From NCBI GenBank assembly GCA_003661105.1, contig QMVM01000083.1, forward strand, positions 1 to 8,388: a DNA stretch of 8,388 nt, in the 5' to 3' direction. The stretch's first letter is position 1. Each line of letters begins with the position of its first letter. The position numbers were made by a program, and so were the translations under genes. The notes beneath the pieces were generated by a model. The model was not told where the DNA came from. It saw nothing but the letters and a program-made list of their open reading frames with translations, and made no database searches. The stretch comes from Methanosarcinales archaeon. Lineage in GTDB: Archaea > Halobacteriota > Methanosarcinia > Methanosarcinales > Methanogasteraceae. Positions 1 to 5,698 of this stretch are shown piece by piece.

Positions 1-84
1 CGATCTCTGGTTTTTGTGGTCATGTGAGTTAAGGGTTCTGGGACAAGGCGGGGTGCAGGACGAGACAGCTACTTTTTAGCCCGG

Positions 85-92
85 GTATATAC
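85..92 (+). promoter_or_regulatory. Possible TATA box remnant upstream of the HEPN pseudogene
   Basis: TATATACA lies about 47 nt before the first recognisable ATG (136) of the broken HEPN gene. It resembles an archaeal TATA element and could be its old promoter. There is no other support. The rest of 1-135 shows no coding signal that I recognise on either strand. Confidence 0.25.
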
Positions 93-135
93 AACAACAA
101 GAGTGACTACTTTGCACCGGGGCTGGCTGTGATCG

Positions 136-549
136 ATGTCTAAAGAGATTGCAGAGGCGCTGACGGTTCGAAGCGAAACCAGATCCGGACGCCGTGGGAC
201 TCTTGTTGGACGGTGAGATATACAGCAGATCAATTTATCACTCACAGCAAGCGGTGGAAAAAGCTATGAAATCGTGTCTCACACTGGCAGGGCGGATCAC
301 CACTGACGACCACCAGGGTTTCTGAATCGGTTTGCAGATATATTTAGAGAGATGCCTGTCGAAATCATGAGGACTGCGAAGTTTCTACATCAGGGACGAG
401 GTCAAGGTATCCATTATTCAGAGATCCGAGTAGATCTATATGGATTCCATCGAGAGAGTATATAAAAGACGATGCGGCAGGGCTTATAGAAAAGCGGATC
501 GTATATTTAGCACTATCAATGAGCTTTTGGAAGATACATGGAGTTGTGT
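136..549 (+). pseudogene. HEPN-domain protein, frameshifted remnant
   Basis: Pieces of one HEPN-domain protein can be read in order, but only by switching frames. An ATG at 136 starts MSKEIAEAL. From about 170 another frame gives LLLDGEIYSRSIYHSQQA, then VEKAMKSCLTLAGRITTDDH, ending near 311. A short RVSES follows in a third frame. FADIFREMPVEIMRTAKFLH follows from about 331, RSRYPLFRDPSRSIWIPSRE and YIKDDAAGLIEK from about 399 to 494, and ADRIFSTINELLE to about 535. The HSQQAxEKAxK helix, the R-x5-H spacing in RITTDDH and the RYPLFRD...WIPS segment are typical of archaeal HEPN proteins, often partners of MNT nucleotidyltransferases in toxin-antitoxin pairs. The pieces total about 130-135 residues, normal for the family, so the damage is small indels (one in the A-run at 490-493) rather than deletion. 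No MNT gene is visible; one could lie before base 1. The 3' boundary is approximate because the last frame runs on into the cdc48 end. Sequencing error is an alternative, but neighbouring genes are intact. Confidence 0.72.
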
Positions 550-552
550 TCG

Positions 553-579
553 GATTGATGGATTTTTAACCCATCAATC
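553..579. terminator. Perfect 9-bp palindrome between convergent genes
   Basis: GATTGATGG (553-561) and CCATCAATC (571-579) form a perfect 9-bp stem with a 9-nt A/T-rich loop. It lies 18 bp past the cdc48 stop codon on the minus strand and just after the last recognisable HEPN codons on the plus strand, so it may end or stabilise transcripts from both sides. There is no strong T-run after the stem in either direction, so terminator function is an inference. Confidence 0.4.
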
Positions 580-597
580 TAAACTATTTCTGCCATA

Positions 598-3063
598 TTA
601 TCGGTATCCGACGTACGAACTCGGCTCCTTTACAGGCGCTCCGCCCTTGAACTTCTCCTGCACCCGCTGATAATGATCCGTGAGGTCAGAGCTTACGGTC
701 GCTCGTATCTTCTGCAAAGCCTCCTCGAAATGCCGCATCTCGATCTGATCGAGATCTTCACGCATTGCAAGCATAGCAGACTCCCTGCAGAGCGATTCGA
801 GATCGGATCCGACGTAACCCTCGGTTATATCAGCGAGTTCGGTGAGGTCCACATTCGTTAGCGGCATCTCCCTTGTGTGAATCTGCAGGATGGCCTCTCT
901 TCCGGACTTCGTTGGCACTCCCGCATACACGAGCCTGTCAAACCTCCCTGACCTGATAAGCGCAGGATCGACGATGTCGGGGCGGTTGGTGGCAGCAACC
1001 ACGATCACCGCCTTGAGCGTTTGGAGCCCGTCTAATTCGGTCAAGAGCTGGTTTAGCACGCGGTCAGTGACCCTTGATGAATCCATCCCGCGAACCGGTG
1101 CAAGTGCGTCCAGCTCGTCGAAGAATATGATGGCAGGTGCAACCTGTTTTGCCTTTTTAAACGTCTCCCGAATAGCTTTTTCGGATTCCCCGACCCACTT
1201 CGAGAGCAGTTGCGGACCGCTTATGCTGATGAAATTGGCATTTGATTCGTTTGCAGCCGCCTTTGCAAGCAGGGTCTTTCCGGTTCCGGGGGGACCGTAC
1301 AAGAGGATACCTTTCGGCGGCGTTATGCCCATCTTCCCGAAACGTTCCGGATTCTTAAGCGGCCACTCGATCACTTCCTGAAGTTCCTGCCGTACCGCAT
1401 CCATTCCTCCAACATCCTCCCATGTAACGTGTGGAATCTCGACAAGAACCTCGCGCATCGCAGATGGCTCGATCTCACGCAGCGCCTCCCCGAAATCACC
1501 CTCTGTGACAATCATCTTGTCCAGTACATCCTTTGGAATCTCCTCGTCGTCAAGATTGATCTCAGGTAGATACCTGCGCAGCGCTTTCATTGCAGATTCC
1601 CTCGTCAGCGATGATAAGTCTGCGCCAACGAAGCCGTGGGTATTCTTTGCAATCTCAGATACATTCACACCACCGGACAGGAATACGTTCAGCTCACCGT
1701 TCTCCTTTTTAACGTTCAAGTCGCGGATTTCGCCATCGCTGCTTTTTAATGTTGCTTTTTCCCCCTTCTCATCGATCACTATCTCGACTGAGTTTTCACC
1801 CTTAACGATGTGGATGGTTTTATCGTCACCTGATTTGTGGATTTCCGCACATTCCATCCAGTTGATCTCGTGATCGTCAGTGAGGTACCTTAAAAGTCTC
1901 TCGTTATCGCTTCCCGGGACGTTATCCCAGCTGAATAAAGATCTGGAGAAAGGCATCCCACGCACATGAATCTGCAAGATTTCGATACGGTCTTCTAGAT
2001 CAGGAACGCCGATCTCGACCTCCCTATCAAATCTCCCGGGGCGGCGGAGTGCCGGATCGATCGCATTCACACGGTTCGTTGCCGCGATCACGGCAACTTG
2101 ACCGCGCTCTTCGAGACCGTCCATCAATGACAGCAACTGAGCAACCACCCTCCGTTCCACCTCCCCATAAACATCCTCTCGTTTCGGGGCAATCGAATCG
2201 ATCTCATCGATGAAAATAATTGAAGGGGACTTCTCTTCCGCTTCCTCAAAAATATCACGCAGCCGCTGCTCGCTCTCTCCGTAATACTTGCCCATAACCT
2301 CAGGTCCTGCGAGGTATATGAAATGAGCTCCGGATTCATTTGCTACCGCCTTCGCAATCAACGTTTTCCCGGTTCCAGGCGGTCCGTACATCAGTATCCC
2401 CTTCGGAGGCTCGATGCCCAGTTTCTGGAAAACTTCGGGATGTTTCATCGGCAGTTCGATCATCTCACGCACCCGGTCGACCTCATCATGAAGCCCCCCG
2501 ATATCCTCGTACGTGATGCCGGTACCTTTCGCAGAGTCAAACCCGATGACCGGTTTTTCGAGCAGCACGATCTCGGTCAGTTTGTCCACCAGCACCAGCC
2601 CTTCCGGTACGGTCTCGGTCACAATGAGCGGCAGCATCTGCCCCCCAAACGTGGACGGTGTCGTCAGGATGGGGATGATATCGCCGAGCAGGATAGGGCG
2701 CTTGAACGTCTGCTGCTTCACGATGATATCGGCATCAGGACCGAACTGGACCTCCGAACCCTGCGGTGGTGCAAAAACCACTCGTTCGGCATCTTTTATG
2801 GGTGCACGCCTGATCTTCACCCGTTCCCCGATCCCGCTGCCCGCGTTCTGGCGCACATAACTATCGATCCGTATCGTCTCCTGCCCCCAGTCCTGCCGAT
2901 CAGCGCGCCAGACCTTCGCACCGGTCACTCTCCTGCCCTCGATCTCGATGATGTCACCGGGTGACAATTGAAGCGTCTGAAGGACGTAGGGATCGAGGCG
3001 CGCCATCCCCCTTCCCGCATCCTTTGGATACGCCTTTACAACCGTTAATTGAATTTCGTTCAT
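598..3063 (-). CDS. CDC48/VAT-family double AAA+ ATPase with a D1 insertion
   Basis: An 821-residue archaeal CDC48 (p97/VAT) homologue. This family forms hexameric unfoldases that thread proteins through a central pore and can feed the archaeal 20S proteasome. Residues 1 to about 180 are the N-domain (double-psi barrel part at about 5-90). D1 has Walker A GPPGTGKT at 227-234, pore loop KYYGESE at 259, Walker B IIFIDEID at 282-289, sensor-1 N330 and arginine-finger candidates R341/R344. D2 has Walker A at 590-597, pore loop KWVGESE at 622, Walker B IIFFDELD at 645-652, N693 and R704/R707. All catalytic residues are present in both rings. Between GMP (369-371) and THGFVGADL (475-483) there are 103 residues where homologues usually have about 13. 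This makes the protein longer than the usual 730-760 residues. The C-terminus ends VGYR, with a penultimate Tyr. The ATG at 3063 fits the N-domain start. The gene stands alone, upstream of and converging on the HEPN remnant. Confidence 0.96.
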   Translation of the reverse strand: MNEIQLTVVKAYPKDAGRGMARLDPYVLQTLQLSPGDIIEIEGRRVTGAKVWRADRQDWGQETIRIDSYVRQNAGSGIGERVKIRRAPIKDAERVVFAPPQGSEVQFGPDADIIVKQQTFKRPILLGDIIPILTTPSTFGGQMLPLIVTETVPEGLVLVDKLTEIVLLEKPVIGFDSAKGTGITYEDIGGLHDEVDRVREMIELPMKHPEVFQKLGIEPPKGILMYGPPGTGKTLIAKAVANESGAHFIYLAGPEVMGKYYGESEQRLRDIFEEAEEKSPSIIFIDEIDSIAPKREDVYGEVERRVVAQLLSLMDGLEERGQVAVIAATNRVNAIDPALRRPGRFDREVEIGVPDLEDRIEILQIHVRGMPFSRSLFSWDNVPGSDNERLLRYLTDDHEINWMECAEIHKSGDDKTIHIVKGENSVEIVIDEKGEKATLKSSDGEIRDLNVKKENGELNVFLSGGVNVSEIAKNTHGFVGADLSSLTRESAMKALRRYLPEINLDDEEIPKDVLDKMIVTEGDFGEALREIEPSAMREVLVEIPHVTWEDVGGMDAVRQELQEVIEWPLKNPERFGKMGITPPKGILLYGPPGTGKTLLAKAAANESNANFISISGPQLLSKWVGESEKAIRETFKKAKQVAPAIIFFDELDALAPVRGMDSSRVTDRVLNQLLTELDGLQTLKAVIVVAATNRPDIVDPALIRSGRFDRLVYAGVPTKSGREAILQIHTREMPLTNVDLTELADITEGYVGSDLESLCRESAMLAMREDLDQIEMRHFEEALQKIRATVSSDLTDHYQRVQEKFKGGAPVKEPSSYVGYR
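1675..1950 (-). other. Insertion of about 90 residues within the D1 lid of CDC48
   Basis: This segment encodes roughly residues 372-463 of the CDC48 protein. It begins FSRSLFSWDNVPGSDNERLL and ends near KENGELNVF, just before the resumed AAA+ lid helix (IAKNTHGFVGADL). The second half alternates short hydrophobic strands with charged turns (TIHIV, SVEIVI, KATLK, LNVF), suggesting a small beta-rich domain. By eye its DNA is more A/T-rich than the flanking ATPase code. I do not recognise the domain. The reading frame is open throughout and the flanking ATPase motifs are intact, so it is probably a real surface extension and not an assembly error. Confidence 0.7.
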
Positions 3064-3086
3064 GAATGTCCGCCTGTTAGATTTAG

Positions 3087-3125
3087 CTTTATGCTCTGAT
3101 ACATTTGTCTGGATTGGCTATAAAG
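3087..3125 (-). promoter_or_regulatory. cdc48 promoter region with two TATA-box candidates
   Basis: On the minus strand, CATAAAG (3087-3093) is centred 27 nt before the cdc48 ATG, which would give a leaderless mRNA. CTTTATAG (3118-3125) is centred about 58 nt before it, which would give a 5' leader of about 30 nt containing AGGCGG as a weak ribosome-binding site. The second is the better TATA match. The rest of 3064-3311 shows no gene; the only other thing noticed there is a tandem CTCTGCAC duplication at 3231-3246. Confidence 0.45.
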
Positions 3126-3347
3126 GTTACAGGGCACGGTCGGATTCTCTGTTGAAATCACTATATCGCTAAGTTTTCTTGTCCCCACAGAGTACGCGGG
3201 AGTTCGTAGAGAATCGGATAAGTCTTAAAACTCTGCACCTCTGCACATCCTTTACGCCTTTCACGGTGCTAACTCACTTGATTTTCAGACAATGTCGGTT
3301 AAAGGAAGTGATGGGGCTGGTGCGATTCGAACACACGATCGACGGGT

Positions 3348-3456
3348 CTCTCCGAACCCTCGAAGGTCGAGGAGGGCACATCAGTGCTCCAACGGCTCAT
3401 CACACACCCGCCCCGTCGGGCAGGCATCAGTAGACCCGTTGTTCATCATTTATCCG
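3348..3456 (-). other. tRNA-Trp intron
   Basis: The intron runs from after G37 (3457) to before A38 (3347), 109 nt. Its ends fit bulge-helix-bulge recognition by the archaeal splicing endonuclease. Besides the box C/D guide it contains a small hairpin near its 3' end (CCTCGA and TCGAGG around a 3-nt loop, 3359-3373). Introns of this size and content at position 37/38 are known in euryarchaeal tRNA-Trp genes such as that of Haloferax volcanii. Confidence 0.93.
3381..3449 (-). ncRNA. Intronic box C/D sRNA guiding 2'-O-methylation at C34 and position 39 of pre-tRNA-Trp
   Basis: On the minus strand the intron carries box C ATGATGA (3443-3449), box D' CTGA (3427-3430), box C' GTGATGA (3397-3403) and box D CTGA (3381-3384). 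Each guide interval is exactly 12 nt, the archaeal norm. The guide before box D (GCCGTTGGAGCA) pairs over 10 nt, with one G-U, to GCTCCAGCGG across the 5' exon-intron junction; the fifth nucleotide before the box faces C34. The guide before D' (ACAACGGGTCTA) pairs over 8 nt with AGACCCGT across the 3' junction; its fifth nucleotide faces C39. This is the known arrangement of haloarchaeal tRNA-Trp introns (Cm34, Um39), except that position 39 here is C. Because both guides pair with sequence spanning exon and intron, modification must precede splicing. The sRNA would work with L7Ae, Nop5 and fibrillarin. Confidence 0.93.
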
Positions 3457-3496
3457 CTGGAGCCCGTCGCCATACCTGGCTAGGCCACAGCCCCGG

Positions 3497-3570
3497 TGGG
3501 CCCGATGCGATTCGAACGCATGATCCCCGCCGTGTAAAGGCGGTGTCATAACCGACTAGACCACGGGCCC
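3497..3570 (-). tRNA. tRNA-Val (UAC anticodon)
   Basis: The minus strand begins GGGCCCG and ends CGGGCCC plus discriminator A, a perfect 7-bp acceptor stem. The D arm is GTC...GAC, the anticodon stem CCGCC/GGCGG encloses TTTACAC (anticodon TAC, bases 3534-3536), the variable loop is 5 nt, and the T arm is ATGCG-TTCGAAT-CGCAT. Length is 74 nt with no intron. The two bases after the discriminator are CC, directly followed by the first G of tRNA-Trp, so the last A of CCA is not encoded. It is the upstream member of a two-tRNA transcript. Confidence 0.97.
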
Positions 3571-3598
3571 TGCATCTTGATCAAGTGATGTTATGCTT

Positions 3599-3608
3599 CA
3601 TAAGATAT
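3599..3608 (-). promoter_or_regulatory. Possible TATA box for the tRNA-Val/tRNA-Trp unit
   Basis: The minus-strand sequence ATATCTTATG lies about 30-38 nt upstream of the tRNA-Val 5' end, a reasonable place for an archaeal TATA element. It is not a close match to the consensus. A perfect palindrome CTTGATCAAG (3576-3585) lies between it and the tRNA. Confidence 0.33.
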
Positions 3609-3717
3609 TCGGTCATGCCGGAGTGTCGCGGCTTGTGGTGCTGACTTAAGCATAACCCCTGATGATTGCGGGAACATGCTCAGTAAGTCGTGGTAAATCA
3701 GCACTGAACATGGAAAC

Positions 3718-3810
3718 GATTAGATTAATGAAATCAGTGGAATCTGCGTTAATCTGTGGCTAAAAACCCTTATCAGCCACTGATTAACACAGATGAACAC
3801 AGATTACAGG
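3718..3810. repeat. Palindromic dispersed repeat, copy 1
   Basis: The arms ATCTGCGTTAATCTGTGGCT (3742-3761) and AGCCACTGATTAACACAGAT (3775-3794) are complementary at 18 of 20 positions around a 13-nt loop. Further AATC-GTG pieces continue the symmetry outward (left flank near 3732-3739, right flank near 3795-3810). Within each arm the motif AATCTGTG recurs every 11-12 nt. The same element reappears at 8330 in the same orientation. It lies 18 bp past the nurA stop codon. The rest of 3571-3828 holds no gene that I can see. Confidence 0.85.
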
Positions 3811-3828
3811 TTGTTTGTACTGTTGGTT

Positions 3829-5115
3829 TCATTTAAAGACCCCATACGCTATTGAGCATGTACGATTCCGGTGCGCATCCGTGCTTCCGGTTTCCCGGGA
3901 CATTCCCTTATCCAGCTCCTTATGCGCCTGCTTTGCCCCGGTGTACGCGGCAATCCCGTGCTCGGTGCAGAAACGAGTTAGCATCCTGTAAAAGAGCGAA
4001 TGTTCCCCTGTCGTGATCACTGCATTCCTGTGCGCAACCATCAGGATATCAGGATAACTCCCGCGGATGATCGTCTCTGCACGGATGATGTCTGCTATGC
4101 GGTCGATCTTAACAGTATCGCCCGCGCACCAGACCGGAAACTCGATCCGGCTCGGAAGATCACCCATCCGCATGTAAAAGAATGCGATACTGCCCCTGTG
4201 CTCTGCATACATATCAAGCACCGATGGGCTGTCTGCGCCGCGGCGGTCGTCCCGGTTGCAGACAAACGCTTTTGTCCGGTCACCCCAGTTCAGCATGCCC
4301 GCAAACAAGGCCGGATCGAAGAGTCTTTTCGTCTCGGGAAGTCCATAGATATGGCGCATCATCGTCACGACATCCCTCTGCACGCTCACGTCCACGTATC
4401 CGATCGCAGGATTTCCGGTCTCGTTCGATGCGTCGAGCAATCGCCTCATCGCGCCTGTGTATATCTCCTTTACGTTCGCGGGTAGCGCATTGATGTGCGA
4501 GGGCACCAGCGTTCCATCGAGCAGCAGGTAGGTCCGGTCGTCGTCCATGTCCGTATCCCGCCCTGTGTCCGTGTCTCTGCCCGAGCCCGTGCCTGTGTGC
4601 ATCATATCGATTAAGGCATCGCATTCGAGAGCAAAGCGTAGAGCATCCACAAACGTCTTACTGAATGCATACACCTCTGCGTCTGCAAACTCATCAGGCG
4701 TGATCAGGGTCGCGCTTGTACGTTGCGCGTACCCGGATTCTTCCGTGTGCCGGTTCCGAACGCTGCCGATCTGCACGACCGCGATCGGGAGACCATAATT
4801 TTTATCCGGGTATATCTGGCTGCCGTCCGCAGATCCGACCGCAACACCGGCAAGCACAGAGTCCACCCACTCCATGGCGTCCTGCCGATTGTTCCAGTCC
4901 GCAGCCGGACGGAAACGTCTGATGGTCGCTCCCGGCTCAAAGATCCTTGCGCCGCTGTACTGCGGAAGGGCGCTATTTAAGGACGCGTCAGCACGATCCA
5001 GATCCGGTATCGATTTTTTGTATTCTTCGAGTTCGCCAGAGGTCCCACGCTCATAGTCAAGGATTGCGGATCTCCGCTCTTCGAACTCGGATGAGAGGTC
5101 TGATATGTTGAGCAT
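3829..5115 (-). CDS. nurA: NurA-family DNA end-processing nuclease
   Basis: A 428-residue protein matching NurA, the nuclease that works with the HerA translocase to resect DNA double-strand breaks in archaea. The hallmark ADGSQIYP motif has D97, and LLLDGTLVP has D200. A C-terminal YPDILMVAHRNAVIT carries Y354 and H362, eight residues apart like the catalytic Tyr-His pair of characterised NurA proteins. E164 is the likely acidic residue between the two aspartates. An Asp-rich repeat (GRDTDTGRDTDMDDD, 180-193) lies between E164 and D200 and looks like a loop expansion. The ATG at 5115 is preceded by GAGGT (minus strand), a Shine-Dalgarno-like sequence overlapping the stop of the upstream ACT gene. 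The 15-nt gap implies co-transcription with that gene. No herA is present in the window. The C-terminal 30 residues are polar with no recognised motif. Confidence 0.85.
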   Translation of the reverse strand: MLNISDLSSEFEERRSAILDYERGTSGELEEYKKSIPDLDRADASLNSALPQYSGARIFEPGATIRRFRPAADWNNRQDAMEWVDSVLAGVAVGSADGSQIYPDKNYGLPIAVVQIGSVRNRHTEESGYAQRTSATLITPDEFADAEVYAFSKTFVDALRFALECDALIDMMHTGTGSGRDTDTGRDTDMDDDRTYLLLDGTLVPSHINALPANVKEIYTGAMRRLLDASNETGNPAIGYVDVSVQRDVVTMMRHIYGLPETKRLFDPALFAGMLNWGDRTKAFVCNRDDRRGADSPSVLDMYAEHRGSIAFFYMRMGDLPSRIEFPVWCAGDTVKIDRIADIIRAETIIRGSYPDILMVAHRNAVITTGEHSLFYRMLTRFCTEHGIAAYTGAKQAHKELDKGMSRETGSTDAHRNRTCSIAYGVFK

Positions 5116-5130
5116 GGGTGGTGGGCTACC

Positions 5131-5628
5131 TCAGTTCCGTACAGGCTCGATCACCAGCAGATCCTTCTGGTCTGCAATCTCCTTTAAGAGATCGACAGCT
5201 TCCGCAAGTTCGGACTTCCCTACCGCCTCGATGAGCATGTATGCGGATGATTCGCCTTCGATCTTCGGCATCGCAATAGATATGTCGGTAACCTCTGCAA
5301 ACCCGGTGCGGTCGATGCAGTCGATCGTGTCCTTGATGTCGGTATGTATGATATGCCCGATCAGTATCACGGACACACGTTCGATCAGCGGATTCTCATC
5401 GATACTGGCAACCGCTATGCCGCTTTTATCAAGTTCATCGAGCAGTAACTGCCGCTCAGCTTCACCGATCTCGAATACGATCTGTACCGGAATCTTGTTC
5501 CTCGAGGTCCTCTGGTCACGGTGATGCACGATGCTTATGATGTTGCCGCTGAGAGCTGAGAGTGGCTTCAGTGCTGCCAGAAGCTGCCCCGGCTTATCCT
5601 GCAGTTCAAGGGTTGATGCGATTCGCAT
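5131..5628 (-). CDS. Double ACT-domain protein, probably amino-acid binding
   Basis: A 165-residue protein starting MRIASTLELQDKPGQL. The first ACT domain (about 1-75) shows the typical DxPGQL turn followed by GGNI-like SGNIISIVHHRD; a second ACT-like domain spans about 84-163 (VSVILIGHI ... YMLIEAVG ... LLVIEP). ACT domains bind amino acids and regulate enzymes; small stand-alone proteins of this type often sit directly before homoserine dehydrogenase in methanogens, but here the next gene is nurA. The open frame extends upstream to 5772, but I choose the ATG at 5628: homology begins there, the longer form would overlap the divergent gene, and a TATA box lies 27 nt before 5628. There is no clear ribosome-binding site, consistent with a leaderless mRNA. 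The exact ligand cannot be read from the sequence. Confidence 0.85.
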   Translation of the reverse strand: MRIASTLELQDKPGQLLAALKPLSALSGNIISIVHHRDQRTSRNKIPVQIVFEIGEAERQLLLDELDKSGIAVASIDENPLIERVSVILIGHIIHTDIKDTIDCIDRTGFAEVTDISIAMPKIEGESSAYMLIEAVGKSELAEAVDLLKEIADQKDLLVIEPVRN

Positions 5629-5650
5629 TGGTGATGATATGGTTTTTTGA

Positions 5651-5660
5651 GTATAATAAT
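5651..5660 (-). promoter_or_regulatory. TATA box of the ACT-nurA unit
   Basis: On the minus strand ATTATTATAC is centred about 27 nt upstream of the ATG at 5628. Archaeal transcription starts about 25-27 nt from the TATA centre, so the mRNA should start at or next to the start codon. Confidence 0.6.
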
Positions 5661-5698
5661 CTTGACGCACACCCGGGCTGCCAACTGACCGGCAAAAG

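Larger units (their letters stand above)
3312..3494 (-). tRNA. tRNA-Trp (CCA anticodon), intron-containing
   Basis: The minus strand starts GGGGCTG (3494-3488) and ends CAGCCCC plus discriminator A (3319-3312), forming a 7-bp acceptor stem. The T arm is GTGTG-TTCGAAT-CGCAC. The anticodon stem is ACGGG/CCCGT. The loop, once the intron is removed, is CT-CCA-GA, so the anticodon is CCA and the tRNA carries tryptophan. The mature length is 74 nt, and CCA is not encoded at the 3' end. The 109-nt intron (3348-3456) sits between positions 37 and 38, the canonical archaeal site. Exon CTCC (32-35) pairs with intron GGAG just before the 3' junction, giving the 4-bp central helix of a bulge-helix-bulge, with 3-nt bulges AGC and AGA at the two splice sites. 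The gene is transcribed after tRNA-Val, 2 nt downstream of it. Confidence 0.97.

Noticed and set aside
440..670. A 76-residue open frame on the plus strand as an independent gene
   Set aside because: Its useful part (ADRIFSTINELLE) is the C-terminal piece of the broken HEPN gene, and the rest runs antisense into the end of cdc48.
1675..1950. An intein in CDC48
   Set aside because: The insert is too short for a normal intein, is not at an active-site motif, and lacks both an N-terminal Cys/Ser and the His-Asn plus Cys/Ser/Thr end.
2323..2964. A 213-residue open frame on the plus strand opposite cdc48
   Set aside because: It lies antisense to the conserved N and D1 domains of CDC48, and its composition is that of a shadow frame with no recognisable motif. 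The same holds for the plus-strand frames at 890-1381, 1505-1873 and 2513-2860.
3179..3483. Two small plus-strand open frames
   Set aside because: They overlap the tRNA-Trp gene and its intron on the opposite strand; the peptide FEHTIDGSLRTLEGR-type text is simply the reverse of tRNA sequence.
3741..3810. A CRISPR array
   Set aside because: The recurring AATCTGTG units are only 11-12 nt apart and mirrored around a loop. There are no unique spacers of regular 30-40 nt length and no cas genes.
4000..4485. A 161-residue plus-strand open frame and others within nurA
   Set aside because: They are antisense or out-of-frame shadows of the nurA coding sequence, with no motif and no promoter or ribosome-binding site.
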